This document shows positions 7,954 through 15,769 of a DNA stretch of 26,784 nucleotides, one piece after another. The translations under genes and the position numbers were made by a program. The stretch comes from Candidatus Heimdallarchaeota archaeon. GTDB lineage: Archaea; Asgardarchaeota; Heimdallarchaeia; Heimdallarchaeales; Kariarchaeaceae. The stretch's first letter is position 1; each line of letters opens with the position of its first letter. A model generated the notes under the pieces. That model did not search any database. It worked only from the letters and a program-made list of their open reading frames with translations, and was not told where the DNA came from. Location: contig JAOUKW010000008.1 in NCBI GenBank assembly GCA_029882335.1, positions 1 through 26,784 on the forward strand, read 5' to 3'.

Positions 7954-8706
7954 TTAGTTGATAATTTCAATATTTGGGAATTTTTGAATATTTATCATCA
8001 TAGCTTCAGGAGTGGTCCATGTTAATTTATAATCTTTAGAAATAACTTGTAATGAGTGTTCTGCTTGTTGTCTAACTTGTAAATGTGCATCTGACTTTAC
8101 TAATTCAATTAAAGTAGTAATTGTAATCTGAGAGGGTAACCATCCCAAAACCTCTGCTGCTTTTTTTCTAACTTCCCAGCTAGGATCATCTTTGGCTAGT
8201 ATTATAACTACAGGTAAACATGAGATATCTCTAAATTTTTTAATAGCACGTAACATGTCCCTCCTAACATAATCTTCTTCTTCAATTTGTATTTGAGTAA
8301 GAATATCTGGTAATGCCTCCTTCACTCCAAGATCAACCAATGCCAACGCAGCACTTGCCCTTGCAAATTCCCACTCTTCATTTTTCATAAATTCAAGTAA
8401 TGCATTTTTTGCCCTGACATCACCTATCTTACCCAATGCTTCGGCAGCCTCATTCCTAACATATCTAAAGGGGTCATTTTTCATACTTTTGATTAATGGA
8501 TCCAATGCTTCTTTCATTTCTAATAATCCCAATCCTTCTGCACAATCTCTTCTTACAAAATCGTGTTCATCATGCTCCAATAAGTAAATCATTGGTTTTA
8601 GTGCTTTTTCATAACCTAATTCACCCAGTGTTAATGCAGCCTCAGCTCGTTTCCAAGGATCAGGATGTTTTATCAATATTTCTATAAGTTTATCTTTATC
8701 CAGCAT
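7954..8706 (-). CDS. HEAT-repeat (PBS-lyase-type) scaffold protein
   Basis: A 250-residue protein built almost entirely from about seven HEAT-like repeats with a period close to 31 residues, from about residue 14 to 230. Each unit shows the short PBS-lyase HEAT pattern: D-x-x-VR-x-x-A-A-x-x-LG (for example FVRRDCAEGLGLL, YVRNEAAEALGKIG, EVRKKAAEVLGWL). Such proteins form curved helical solenoids that bind other proteins; in bacteria and archaea some act as phycobilin lyases or as maturation factors, but no specific role can be given here. No signal peptide or membrane segment, so it is probably cytosolic. A TTAAAAATATA element lies about 30 bp upstream of the ATG. Confidence 0.8.
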   Translation of the reverse strand: MLDKDKLIEILIKHPDPWKRAEAALTLGELGYEKALKPMIYLLEHDEHDFVRRDCAEGLGLLEMKEALDPLIKSMKNDPFRYVRNEAAEALGKIGDVRAKNALLEFMKNEEWEFARASAALALVDLGVKEALPDILTQIQIEEEDYVRRDMLRAIKKFRDISCLPVVIILAKDDPSWEVRKKAAEVLGWLPSQITITTLIELVKSDAHLQVRQQAEHSLQVISKDYKLTWTTPEAMMINIQKFPNIEIIN

Positions 8707-8764
8707 CCCTATAGTTATGTAGATTTCCTATATTTTTAAGTCTATGATATTTGAAATTGTCGAT

Positions 8765-9988
8765 TTAACTAATTTTATCAATAATTACTTGGGCTAATTG
8801 ATTTTTTGTTGATGTTAAATCGACTGCATTATGATTACTATCAATAATGAGTACTGAATTTGTGATTGTTTGGAATCCTGCTCCAGGTTGAGAAAGATCA
8901 TTAGCGATTATTAAATCTCCTTTACATTTATTCAATTTTTCAATGGCTCTTTCTTTTAACACATCGATTCCAACATCCCATTCTGCTTTGAATAACACAA
9001 GAGTAGAATTAGGATATTCATTCTTTATGTGATCTGATAATTTGACCGTAGGTATCAGATGAATATTAAGGTCATTTCCACTTTTGATTTTACCTATGTT
9101 TATGTTTTTTGGTTTAAAATCTGCCATTGCAGCTGATAAAATTACAATTGCATCTGGAGTTTGTTTTAATAAGGAGATTACTTTTTCATACATCTCTTCT
9201 GAAGTTTCAACAGTTGATGTAGGAATATTTCGTGGTACTGGTAAATGGGTAGGACCTAATACGAGACTAACATTTGCACCAGATAAATATGCCTCTTTAG
9301 CAAATTCTATTCCTGTTCTTCCTGATGATGAATTTGTGATGTATCGCACATTATCAATATATTCCCTTGTTGGACCTCCTGTAATTATTACAGTACGATC
9401 TCTAAGTTTCTTTGGTGTTAATAAAATAAAAACCTCAAACATTATATCTTCAACTGAAGGTGCTTTTGCTTTTCCCTCTTCCAATACTGGATCAATTGAA
9501 TGAATACCCCATGTCTTTAATTTTTCAATCCCTTCTTGAATTGGAGGTGAATTAATCAAATCTTCATGAGCTACACATAGAATAGAAATTGGGATATTTT
9601 TACCATTTAGACTAGAAGCAATTAAAGTCACTGGAGTATCTGCAATACCCGAATGTAATTTTGCAACAGTATTTGTAGTACAAGGTGCTATCAGCATTAA
9701 ATCTACTGGATTATTCATTACCCCCGCTAATGCAATATGCTCTAATCTTCCAGTAATTTTAGTTATCGGTTCTTGACCTGTAGCCCACCACATGAGGTCT
9801 TTCCCAATCATTTTTGCTCCATCTTCTGACATTACAGGGATGACTTTTGCACCATGTCGTATTAACTCTCTAGCAATTTTTGGAGATAGAAAAGAAGCAA
9901 CACTCCCTGTTATTCCCAAAAGAATCGTCTTTCCCTCTAATCGATTTGAATAGCTTGAAAAAATTCTAGTGCTTGGATGATTCTGCAT
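8765..9988 (-). CDS. coaBC: Bifunctional phosphopantothenoylcysteine decarboxylase / phosphopantothenate-cysteine ligase
   Basis: A 407-residue fusion of CoaC and CoaB, two consecutive steps of coenzyme A synthesis in the cytosol. The CoaC flavoprotein half (about 18-185) has GITGSVA, the catalytic-type His H84 in EHIALA, and APCTTNTVAK. The CoaB half (about 195-407) has TGGPTREYIDNVRYITNSSS, which holds the dimer/CTP-binding signature, and SAAMADFKP near 285-293. The archaeal-style EEGKAK clamp precedes the junction at residues 170-175. One oddity: the decarboxylase motif that is PxMNxxMW in bacteria, and near PAMHxxMY in archaea, reads CVAHEDL here (138-144), so only the His position is kept. 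Length matches the family. The gene is not tightly linked to the lipid kinase upstream, as 148 bp separate them. Confidence 0.92.
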   Translation of the reverse strand: MQNHPSTRIFSSYSNRLEGKTILLGITGSVASFLSPKIARELIRHGAKVIPVMSEDGAKMIGKDLMWWATGQEPITKITGRLEHIALAGVMNNPVDLMLIAPCTTNTVAKLHSGIADTPVTLIASSLNGKNIPISILCVAHEDLINSPPIQEGIEKLKTWGIHSIDPVLEEGKAKAPSVEDIMFEVFILLTPKKLRDRTVIITGGPTREYIDNVRYITNSSSGRTGIEFAKEAYLSGANVSLVLGPTHLPVPRNIPTSTVETSEEMYEKVISLLKQTPDAIVILSAAMADFKPKNINIGKIKSGNDLNIHLIPTVKLSDHIKNEYPNSTLVLFKAEWDVGIDVLKERAIEKLNKCKGDLIIANDLSQPGAGFQTITNSVLIIDSNHNAVDLTSTKNQLAQVIIDKIS

Positions 9989-10136
9989 TTTTCTTGTATT
10001 TATTTAGGAATTAATAGTTTTAAACAAATCTGTTCGATTATTCTTTTATTTACTAAAGTTGAGTTTGATTTGACCGGATGATATTAATTTGGTTTTCTGA
10101 GCATTGTCAATGATGAGAATCTGGAGCGTTGATCGG

Positions 10137-11057
10137 TCATTTTTTTGGATTTATTACGTTTAAATATCCGGGTAATGCCTCAATTGATATTGTAGTAGAA
10201 TCATACGAAAATGGTTCTCCATCTACCTCAAAAATAAGTCCTTTTTCCGCTTCTATTTGTATTTTTGATGCATGTCCCATATATACTCCTGGGATATCCT
10301 CAGTATGTTTCCCTTTCTTTAGCATTCCCAATTTACTTACCATCCCAAACTTAGAAAAGTCCATAGCCACAGTATAGGCTAATTTATCTCCATAAGTGTC
10401 TGCATGTGGCAACATCCGATAACTGCCTGTATCCTTAGAAAAACCAGCCATCATCATCGATAAATTTCCATTTATCTCTCTTCCATCGGCATTTATTGTT
10501 GCAGGTATATTTTTCCACTTTTTAATCGCCTGCAAGGCAAGTAGAGTATATCTAAACGAACCTTTTATCCATAATAATTTTCTTTCAATTGAAGCCATAT
10601 ATGCAGTCAGAGCACTGACACCTGTATCCGCAAGGTTTAAAGATAAACGCGTTGAGTCACCATTTACTTTGGTTAATGGAGTTTGTATCGTTTCTCCTTC
10701 ATTAATTAATTTTACTTGTTCTTCAAGAACCATTGGCCATTCAATTAAATGTTGATAATCATTTACAGTTCCTGAAATTATGAAACCAAGTGTAATTTCC
10801 TTTTTATTACTATTGTAAATTCCATTTACACATTCATTTATTGTCCCTTCTCCTCCCACTCCTACAATGGTTGTGTAACCTTCTTTAATTGCATCAGTAG
10901 TCGCTTCTAAACCCGTTCCTATTCCATCTGCAATTTTAAAATCGGATGGATATTTAATGAGTTGTTGAATTTTAGTGTACATTTTATCCCAATTCTTTCC
11001 TGTTTTACCTGCTCTCGAATGAGGATTAACCACAAAATATACTGATTTATCTTCCAT
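10137..11057 (-). CDS. Diacylglycerol kinase catalytic-domain lipid kinase
   Basis: A 306-residue member of the DAGK/YegS/sphingosine-kinase superfamily, which phosphorylates a hydroxyl group of a lipid using ATP. The N-terminal nucleotide fold starts with VVNPHSRAGK (residues 9-18), an alternate phosphate-binding loop. The glycine motif is GGEGTINE at 68-75, where most relatives have GGDGT. A second conserved block (FIISGTVNDYQ) follows, then the C-terminal beta-sandwich, which ends with FEVDGEPF near 279-286, a family signature. No membrane segment is visible. In an archaeon the substrate could be an archaeol-type or imported lipid; this is not readable from sequence. The ATG at 11057 faces a 344-bp gap shared with the divergent PLD gene. 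Confidence 0.85.
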   Translation of the reverse strand: MEDKSVYFVVNPHSRAGKTGKNWDKMYTKIQQLIKYPSDFKIADGIGTGLEATTDAIKEGYTTIVGVGGEGTINECVNGIYNSNKKEITLGFIISGTVNDYQHLIEWPMVLEEQVKLINEGETIQTPLTKVNGDSTRLSLNLADTGVSALTAYMASIERKLLWIKGSFRYTLLALQAIKKWKNIPATINADGREINGNLSMMMAGFSKDTGSYRMLPHADTYGDKLAYTVAMDFSKFGMVSKLGMLKKGKHTEDIPGVYMGHASKIQIEAEKGLIFEVDGEPFSYDSTTISIEALPGYLNVINPKK

Positions 11058-11401
11058 AATTTCAAAAATATATTTTATCTATATTAAATTTACATCTGTA
11101 GTTATGAAATTTATAAACTACCAATTATTAATTCATGAAAGTAATATAACAAATATAGCGCGATTTCGAAAGTGGATAATAATGATTAATACATACAATC
11201 CCTATATAATCATGTATAAGTCCTTGAATTAATAATTCACTATGTATAATTATTCAAAATACTTCTAAATCTTAATATCAAAGGGATTAAAACTGTTTTC
11301 TGCAAATAAGAATTGGTAACTCTAATAGAAAGAAAAATATTAACTAGAAGTTCTTATAATTGAGAAAAAACTAATGTAGTAGTTAGATAAATTACGAGTA
11401 T
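11058..11401. other. Divergent intergenic region of 344 bp
   Basis: The gap between the divergently read lipid kinase and secreted PLD genes must hold both promoters. It is very AT-rich, and contains several TATA-like runs. I see no open frame of useful length, no tRNA-like fold and no clear repeat. The only GC-rich island is agcgcgatttcg at 11157-11168, which is conspicuous in this composition. TTTATAAACTA at 11110-11120 could belong to the kinase promoter, although it is about 55-60 bp from that ATG. Confidence 0.5.
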
Positions 11402-13552
11402 ATGCGAAAGTTAGGTATTATGATTTTATTCGCACTGATAATCTTTGGGATGTTTCCGATAAACACTCATTCATATGAACTGCTTATCAGCCAAAATAAT
11501 GTTGATTTAGATTTATATTCACCAATAAATGGATCTCCATTAAATATAAAGCAAAGCATGACATTAAGTCCAATTTTCACTCCAGACAATGCTTTAGATT
11601 ATTATGTTGAATGGATCAATAGAGCAACTACATCCATTGATATACAAAATCAATATATCAAAAAATTTGAGACTGGTCCTTGGGCAGCAGATACAAATCC
11701 AATAGTTAGAGCACTTGTTGATGCCAAAAATAGAGGTGTATCTATCCGAATACAAGTAAATAAAGACACTACTGATATAGATCCAATTTGGACATATTTT
11801 GCAAGTTTAGGTATTCCGGTTCGTTGGATGGGGAGTGAAGCAACATCCACTGGTGGTAGTTTTTTAAGTGCTACACACAATAAATTGATGGTGATTGATG
11901 GAGAAACAACTATAATTTCTTCGATTAATTTTAGTGAAAATGCCTTCAAAAATAATCGTGAAGCGGGAATGATTATTCAGAATTTAGATATTAGCAATTA
12001 TTTTCTCTCTTTCTTTGATGAGGATTGGGCAGATGCCGAACTTCCCCCAACATCACTACTTCAGCAAGTTTCTTCACCCATTTCTCAAAATTCATACACT
12101 TCTAATTTTATATCACATACAAATATTCCACGAACTAATTTTACAGGAATGTATAATGTTACTGCATTTGTAAATCCTGATAATGCAGAGGATACTATTT
12201 TCAAATATCTGAATTCAGCTACAGAATCAATTTATGTTAGCATGTATACCATTAGTAAACCTCTTTTTAACAATACTTTAATCGCTTTGAAGAATGCAAA
12301 TCCCAGTTTAGATATACAAGTACTAATTTCTTATGACCGGGTTGGTGGTGGTGAGGATGAAGATACATTGTCTGCTGCACAATCGCTAGTAGATAACTTG
12401 ATTCCCGTATATAACTCTACTACAGATAATGATAAAGTAGATGGATTTTATCATAATAAATATTGGATAATAGATGGAAAACACACCTTTGTATATTCGG
12501 GTAATTGGAGTCCACGCAGTGTTGCTGATAATTCATCATCTTTCACCTCCGGAGAGGCGAATAGAGATATGGGTATTGGTGTTTTAGATGCTCCTGATAT
12601 TGCCTCTTTCTTCAAGAATGAAGTATGGCAAAAAGACGTTGATGTTGGTGCTGCTTGGGAATTACCGGTGGGTATTCAATTAACTAATTTAAAAAATGCA
12701 GACATTATATCTGGTTCAATTAATGTTGAAGGTGTAGTATTCGGAATTACTGCCACTCAGGCAAGTATATCAACAAATCAAGCTACATCTCAAATATTCA
12801 ATATAGATTCAACAGGTGCGTTTTCTGTCTTATTTGATACAACTTCGCTTGAGAATGGTATTGTTGAAATAACTACATCTGTAACTGCAAATTCACTTAC
12901 TTTTACAGATTCAGTTGAAGTAAATGTAGTAAACACGCCAATCGCTGGTGACTGGAGGGTATTAATTACTGAAATTTTACCCAATCCCGATATAGTTTCT
13001 GATAATGAGGGTGAATTCATTGAAATAACGAATAGCTTTCCATTTAATATTCTTATTGAAGAGTGGAGTATTGGTGATGATACAAATTCTCTTGTTTTTC
13101 CGACTGGCACTATCATTGAGGCATATTCAGACATAATTGTCGCAAGAAGTCTTTCTGGCTTTCTTTCTGCCTATGGTGAAACTGCTGATTATGAATTAAG
13201 TATGTCTCTGAAGAATACAGATGATTTTGTATTTCTAAAAAATAGTAGAGACTTATATATTGATGTTATCGCATATGGTATGATTGCTCCTGATGGATCA
13301 GAAACTAATGATCCTGCTGAAGCAGGTATATCTATTCAAAGGGCAGTTTTACATGTCGATACTGATTCTACCAATGATTTTGTATATTTATCTCCAGATC
13401 CAAGAGGGGAAATACCTCATGTTCCCATAGATGATGATAATTCTCAACAAAGCTCATCATCTGATAGCTCATCAGAAGAAGTTGTTAGCAATAATTTACT
13501 TATAGCATTAATTCTCATTCCATTAATTAAACTACGAAACAAAAGAAAATAA
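11402..13552 (+). CDS. Secreted phospholipase D-like protein with lamin-tail domain and C-terminal membrane anchor
   Basis: A 716-residue surface protein. Residues 1-25 form a signal peptide (MRK, then a hydrophobic core). Two PLD half-sites follow with intact HKD motifs: H159-x-K161-x4-D166 (HNKLMVIDGE) and H351-x-K353-x4-D358 (HNKYWIIDGK). Both are complete, so the pair should form one active site; the family includes phospholipases, nucleases and cardiolipin-synthase-like enzymes, and the substrate is open. A beta-rich domain, Ig-like in pattern, covers about 425-512. A lamin-tail domain (LTD) begins at about 515 (VLITEILPNPD, EFIEITN). The end has a Ser/Asp linker (about 680-693), a hydrophobic segment (697-711) and a basic tail KLRNKRK, resembling archaeosortase-type or simple C-terminal anchoring signals. 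The gene stands alone with its own promoter region. Confidence 0.87.
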   Translation: MRKLGIMILFALIIFGMFPINTHSYELLISQNNVDLDLYSPINGSPLNIKQSMTLSPIFTPDNALDYYVEWINRATTSIDIQNQYIKKFETGPWAADTNPIVRALVDAKNRGVSIRIQVNKDTTDIDPIWTYFASLGIPVRWMGSEATSTGGSFLSATHNKLMVIDGETTIISSINFSENAFKNNREAGMIIQNLDISNYFLSFFDEDWADAELPPTSLLQQVSSPISQNSYTSNFISHTNIPRTNFTGMYNVTAFVNPDNAEDTIFKYLNSATESIYVSMYTISKPLFNNTLIALKNANPSLDIQVLISYDRVGGGEDEDTLSAAQSLVDNLIPVYNSTTDNDKVDGFYHNKYWIIDGKHTFVYSGNWSPRSVADNSSSFTSGEANRDMGIGVLDAPDIASFFKNEVWQKDVDVGAAWELPVGIQLTNLKNADIISGSINVEGVVFGITATQASISTNQATSQIFNIDSTGAFSVLFDTTSLENGIVEITTSVTANSLTFTDSVEVNVVNTPIAGDWRVLITEILPNPDIVSDNEGEFIEITNSFPFNILIEEWSIGDDTNSLVFPTGTIIEAYSDIIVARSLSGFLSAYGETADYELSMSLKNTDDFVFLKNSRDLYIDVIAYGMIAPDGSETNDPAEAGISIQRAVLHVDTDSTNDFVYLSPDPRGEIPHVPIDDDNSQQSSSSDSSSEEVVSNNLLIALILIPLIKLRNKRK

Positions 13553-13579
13553 AGGAATAATCTATCAATTATTGTAATT

Positions 13580-13591
13580 ATTATAATATTT
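13580..13591 (+). promoter_or_regulatory. TATA-like element of the cyclophilin-like gene
   Basis: The run attataatattt is centred about 26 bp upstream of the GTG start at 13611. The spacing and the lack of a Shine-Dalgarno sequence suggest a leaderless message and support the GTG start. Confidence 0.45.
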
Positions 13592-13610
13592 GTTTGAATA
13601 AAGAGTATAT

Positions 13611-13985
13611 GTGAATCAACAAAATATAGAATATTTAGGAGTAAAAATAGATATTTCTGATATTGATATTATTGAGTGTAGACTAAAAAGAGTAAATGCT
13701 CCATTATGTATTCAAAAATTAGAAAATTCACTTCCGATAATATCTCGAGTTATAAAAAGGAATGATAAGTTAATTTTCAATACAAATATTTCATGTAGTC
13801 GCGAGAGAGCTAAATCATACTTTCAAAAAGGGGATATTGCAATTGATTCAAGTTCGGGTAATATAACCATCTATTTAAAAGAATCTGCATCAACAAGTCC
13901 TGAAAATTTGTTGGGTAATATTGATAAGTTACCTGATTTTAGTACTATAAGGTTAACTGCTGGAATTAAACTAGAGAAAATTTAA
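13611..13985 (+). CDS. Small cyclophilin-like-fold protein (PF04126-type)
   Basis: A 124-residue protein resembling the archaeal/bacterial cyclophilin-like family (DUF369/TM1367 type) in layout. Residues 28-48 (VNAPLCIQKLENSLPIISRV) match the helix that precedes the barrel in that family, 55-61 a beta strand (IFNTNIS), then the signature-like GDIAIDSSSGNITIYL at 74-89, corresponding to the family GDIAYWPPGNAxCIFFG, and a tail NLLGNIDKL matching the conserved IGKI region. The Trp-Pro-Pro part of the signature is lost, so ligand binding may differ. The fold resembles cyclophilin, but members are not shown to be prolyl isomerases. It starts with GTG and its stop overlaps the stop of the DegV gene on the other strand by 4 bp. 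Confidence 0.55.
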   Translation: MNQQNIEYLGVKIDISDIDIIECRLKRVNAPLCIQKLENSLPIISRVIKRNDKLIFNTNISCSRERAKSYFQKGDIAIDSSSGNITIYLKESASTSPENLLGNIDKLPDFSTIRLTAGIKLEKI

Positions 13986-14845
13986 CGACTGGATCTTAGT
14001 TCATGAGGTATGGAACTGACACCAATACCGAAAGCACCCGGACCGATATTTGCACCGATTGTTGGACCTATTGAACCATGCAATAATTCAACCATGTTAA
14101 AATTTTTAATTAGTTTTTCACTTAAATTCACCATAGCTGATGGATTTAAAGCGTGCAAAACAATGGCCATCAAGGGCTCTTCTTTACTGTAGTCTCTTTT
14201 CATTGAATTAATAATAAAATCAATTGCCTCCTCAATACCTTTGGGTTTTCCAACATTTTCAACTGCCTCGTCCACCATTTTCAATACAGGATTGATACCT
14301 AATAATCCACCCAATCGGCCCCGAGTTACAGAAACTCTACCTCCTCTGACGAGATAATCAAAAACATTGGCAACTGAATATAGATTAGTGGTTTCGGAAT
14401 TCTCTTTAATTCTACTGGCGATGTAATCTAAATCATATCCCATGTTAGCCAACCTAGCTGCCTGAATTACGAGTACGCCTTGATAGCCAGATACACCCGT
14501 TGAAGATATAACTTTAATTTTAACTTTCTTAATATGCTTACTGGCAAGTTCTGCAGCTTCAATAAATACGGATACCTTTCTAGGCAAGGTAATTACTAAT
14601 ATATCTTCTCCAGTTTCTTCTATTTCTTTAAAGACTTCAAAAAATTCATAAGGAGAAGCTTGTGTTGTTAAGGGGTGAAGAGAAGAGCTCGTTAACTTAT
14701 CATAAAATTCAGGTGTAGTTAAAGTCACTCCATCCAAGAATTTTGTTCTTCCAAATAGAATATGTGCAGGTACCACTGTTATATTTAATTGATTCGCAAT
14801 TATATTTGGTATATCTGAAGCACTATCTGTAACAATTCGTACCAT
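13982..14845 (-). CDS. DegV family fatty-acid-binding protein
   Basis: A 287-residue protein of the DegV/FakB fold. The start IVTDSASDIP (residues 4-13) is the family signature; in bacterial FakB proteins this half binds the carboxylate of a fatty acid. The TTQASP segment at 60-65 corresponds to the family T/S-S/T-Q-x-S-P motif that lines the head-group pocket. The second half has GGLLGINPVLKM and ends with IGANIGPGAFGIG, also typical. Bacterial FakB proteins hand fatty acids to the kinase FakA; no FakA-like gene is in view, and archaea use few fatty acids, so the bound lipid here is uncertain. It is read from an ATG at 14845, 59 bp downstream of the phosphorylase gene on the same strand. Confidence 0.85.
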   Translation of the reverse strand: MVRIVTDSASDIPNIIANQLNITVVPAHILFGRTKFLDGVTLTTPEFYDKLTSSSLHPLTTQASPYEFFEVFKEIEETGEDILVITLPRKVSVFIEAAELASKHIKKVKIKVISSTGVSGYQGVLVIQAARLANMGYDLDYIASRIKENSETTNLYSVANVFDYLVRGGRVSVTRGRLGGLLGINPVLKMVDEAVENVGKPKGIEEAIDFIINSMKRDYSKEEPLMAIVLHALNPSAMVNLSEKLIKNFNMVELLHGSIGPTIGANIGPGAFGIGVSSIPHELRSSR

Positions 14846-14904
14846 AAAATTAACCTCTAGTTAATAATTTCTCCTTTCTCCAACTAGATTTTTTATGTTT
14901 ACTC

Positions 14905-15657
14905 TCATGTCTGAATAATAGCCGATTGTAAAACTAACTTTAAGCTATCTATTCTTTTGGCAAATAATTCAGAAACTTCCTCATGAGTCACTTCTTTTTG
15001 CATACCTGCAGCCATATTTGTAACTACAGCAAGAGTTGCATAAGGGACCTCTAATTCTCTTGCCAAGAATGCCTCAGGTGCAGAGGTCATTCCAGCAAAA
15101 TCCGCACCAAGGATCCGATACGCATTTATTTCAGCTGGTGTTTCAAAACGAGGACCATTTAATACCACCATTGTACCTCCATCAAACACATTTTCGGATA
15201 ATTTTTGACAAGCACTAATCAATCTGTTTCTAACAGTATTTGCATAGGGTTCAGACATATCCTTGTGCACAACACCACTAAGGTGATGATTGTTTCTAGT
15301 TGTTACCTTAAAATCCGATCCATCAAAAAAAGTAGAATGACGACCACTTGTCAAATCCAGTATTTGATTTGGAACTGCAAATGTCCCAATAGGAATATTA
15401 TCCCGTAATGATCCAACTGCATTTGTTGCAACTACATATTCTAGATTTAATTTATGAGCAGCATAGATGTTTGCTCTGTAATTAATATTACTTGGCAAGA
15501 TACTGTGAGACTTTCCATGTCTTGGGATGAAGAAACATTTTATCCCTTCTATATTTCCTTTTTCTAAAGTCACTTCACCAAAAGGTGTAGTCACGTCTAT
15601 TTTCTCGTTATTTTCTAAGAAATCATAAAAACCGCTACCACCAATTATTCCAATCAT
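14905..15657 (-). CDS. MTA-phosphorylase-family purine nucleoside phosphorylase, likely methylthioinosine phosphorylase
   Basis: A 250-residue trimeric-type nucleoside phosphorylase that splits a 5-prime-methylthio purine nucleoside with phosphate. The start MIGIIGGSGFYDF is the usual family N-terminus. A longer reading from ATG 15681 adds eight residues (MSKIITVV). I prefer ATG 15657, because it has the TATA-like run 15682-15691 about 30 bp upstream. Phosphate-binding IPRHGKSH and GPRFETPAE are present. The purine pocket has VTNMAAG near the C-terminus (Asn about residue 214 of this start) instead of the TD of true MTA phosphorylases. The Asn-x-Ala-Ala-Gly form matches 6-oxopurine enzymes such as Pseudomonas methylthioinosine phosphorylase. 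Its divergent neighbour is an MTA/SAH deaminase, which would make methylthioinosine. Confidence 0.85.
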   Translation of the reverse strand: MIGIIGGSGFYDFLENNEKIDVTTPFGEVTLEKGNIEGIKCFFIPRHGKSHSILPSNINYRANIYAAHKLNLEYVVATNAVGSLRDNIPIGTFAVPNQILDLTSGRHSTFFDGSDFKVTTRNNHHLSGVVHKDMSEPYANTVRNRLISACQKLSENVFDGGTMVVLNGPRFETPAEINAYRILGADFAGMTSAPEAFLARELEVPYATLAVVTNMAAGMQKEVTHEEVSELFAKRIDSLKLVLQSAIIQT

Positions 15658-15681
15658 AACTACCGTGATGATTTTACTCAT

Positions 15682-15691
15682 TTAATATATT
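15682..15691 (-). promoter_or_regulatory. TATA-like element deciding the phosphorylase start
   Basis: On the minus strand this reads aatatattaa. It is centred about 30 bp upstream of ATG 15657 but directly abuts ATG 15681, so a leaderless transcript would start at the inner ATG. Together with the family N-terminus MIGIIGGSG this argues for the shorter protein. A second AT-rich element sits further upstream near 15694-15700, so the longer start is not excluded. Confidence 0.4.
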
Positions 15692-15769
15692 TCAATATAA
15701 CCTGATTTTTGGATAATTATTTTTTCACATAACAGAAAGTATTAGATAATTAGCTTAGATACTTTATAT

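Noticed and set aside
9084..9503. A 139-codon open frame on the plus strand
   Set aside because: It lies wholly opposite the well-supported CoaBC gene, has no family-like segment, and its content mirrors the CoaBC codons.
11058..11401. A tRNA or small RNA gene in the 344-bp gap
   Set aside because: No TTCNA-type T-loop, no paired arms and no CCA-adjacent stem could be recognised.
12790..13134. A 114-codon open frame on the minus strand
   Set aside because: It lies opposite the lamin-tail part of the PLD protein and shows no family feature.
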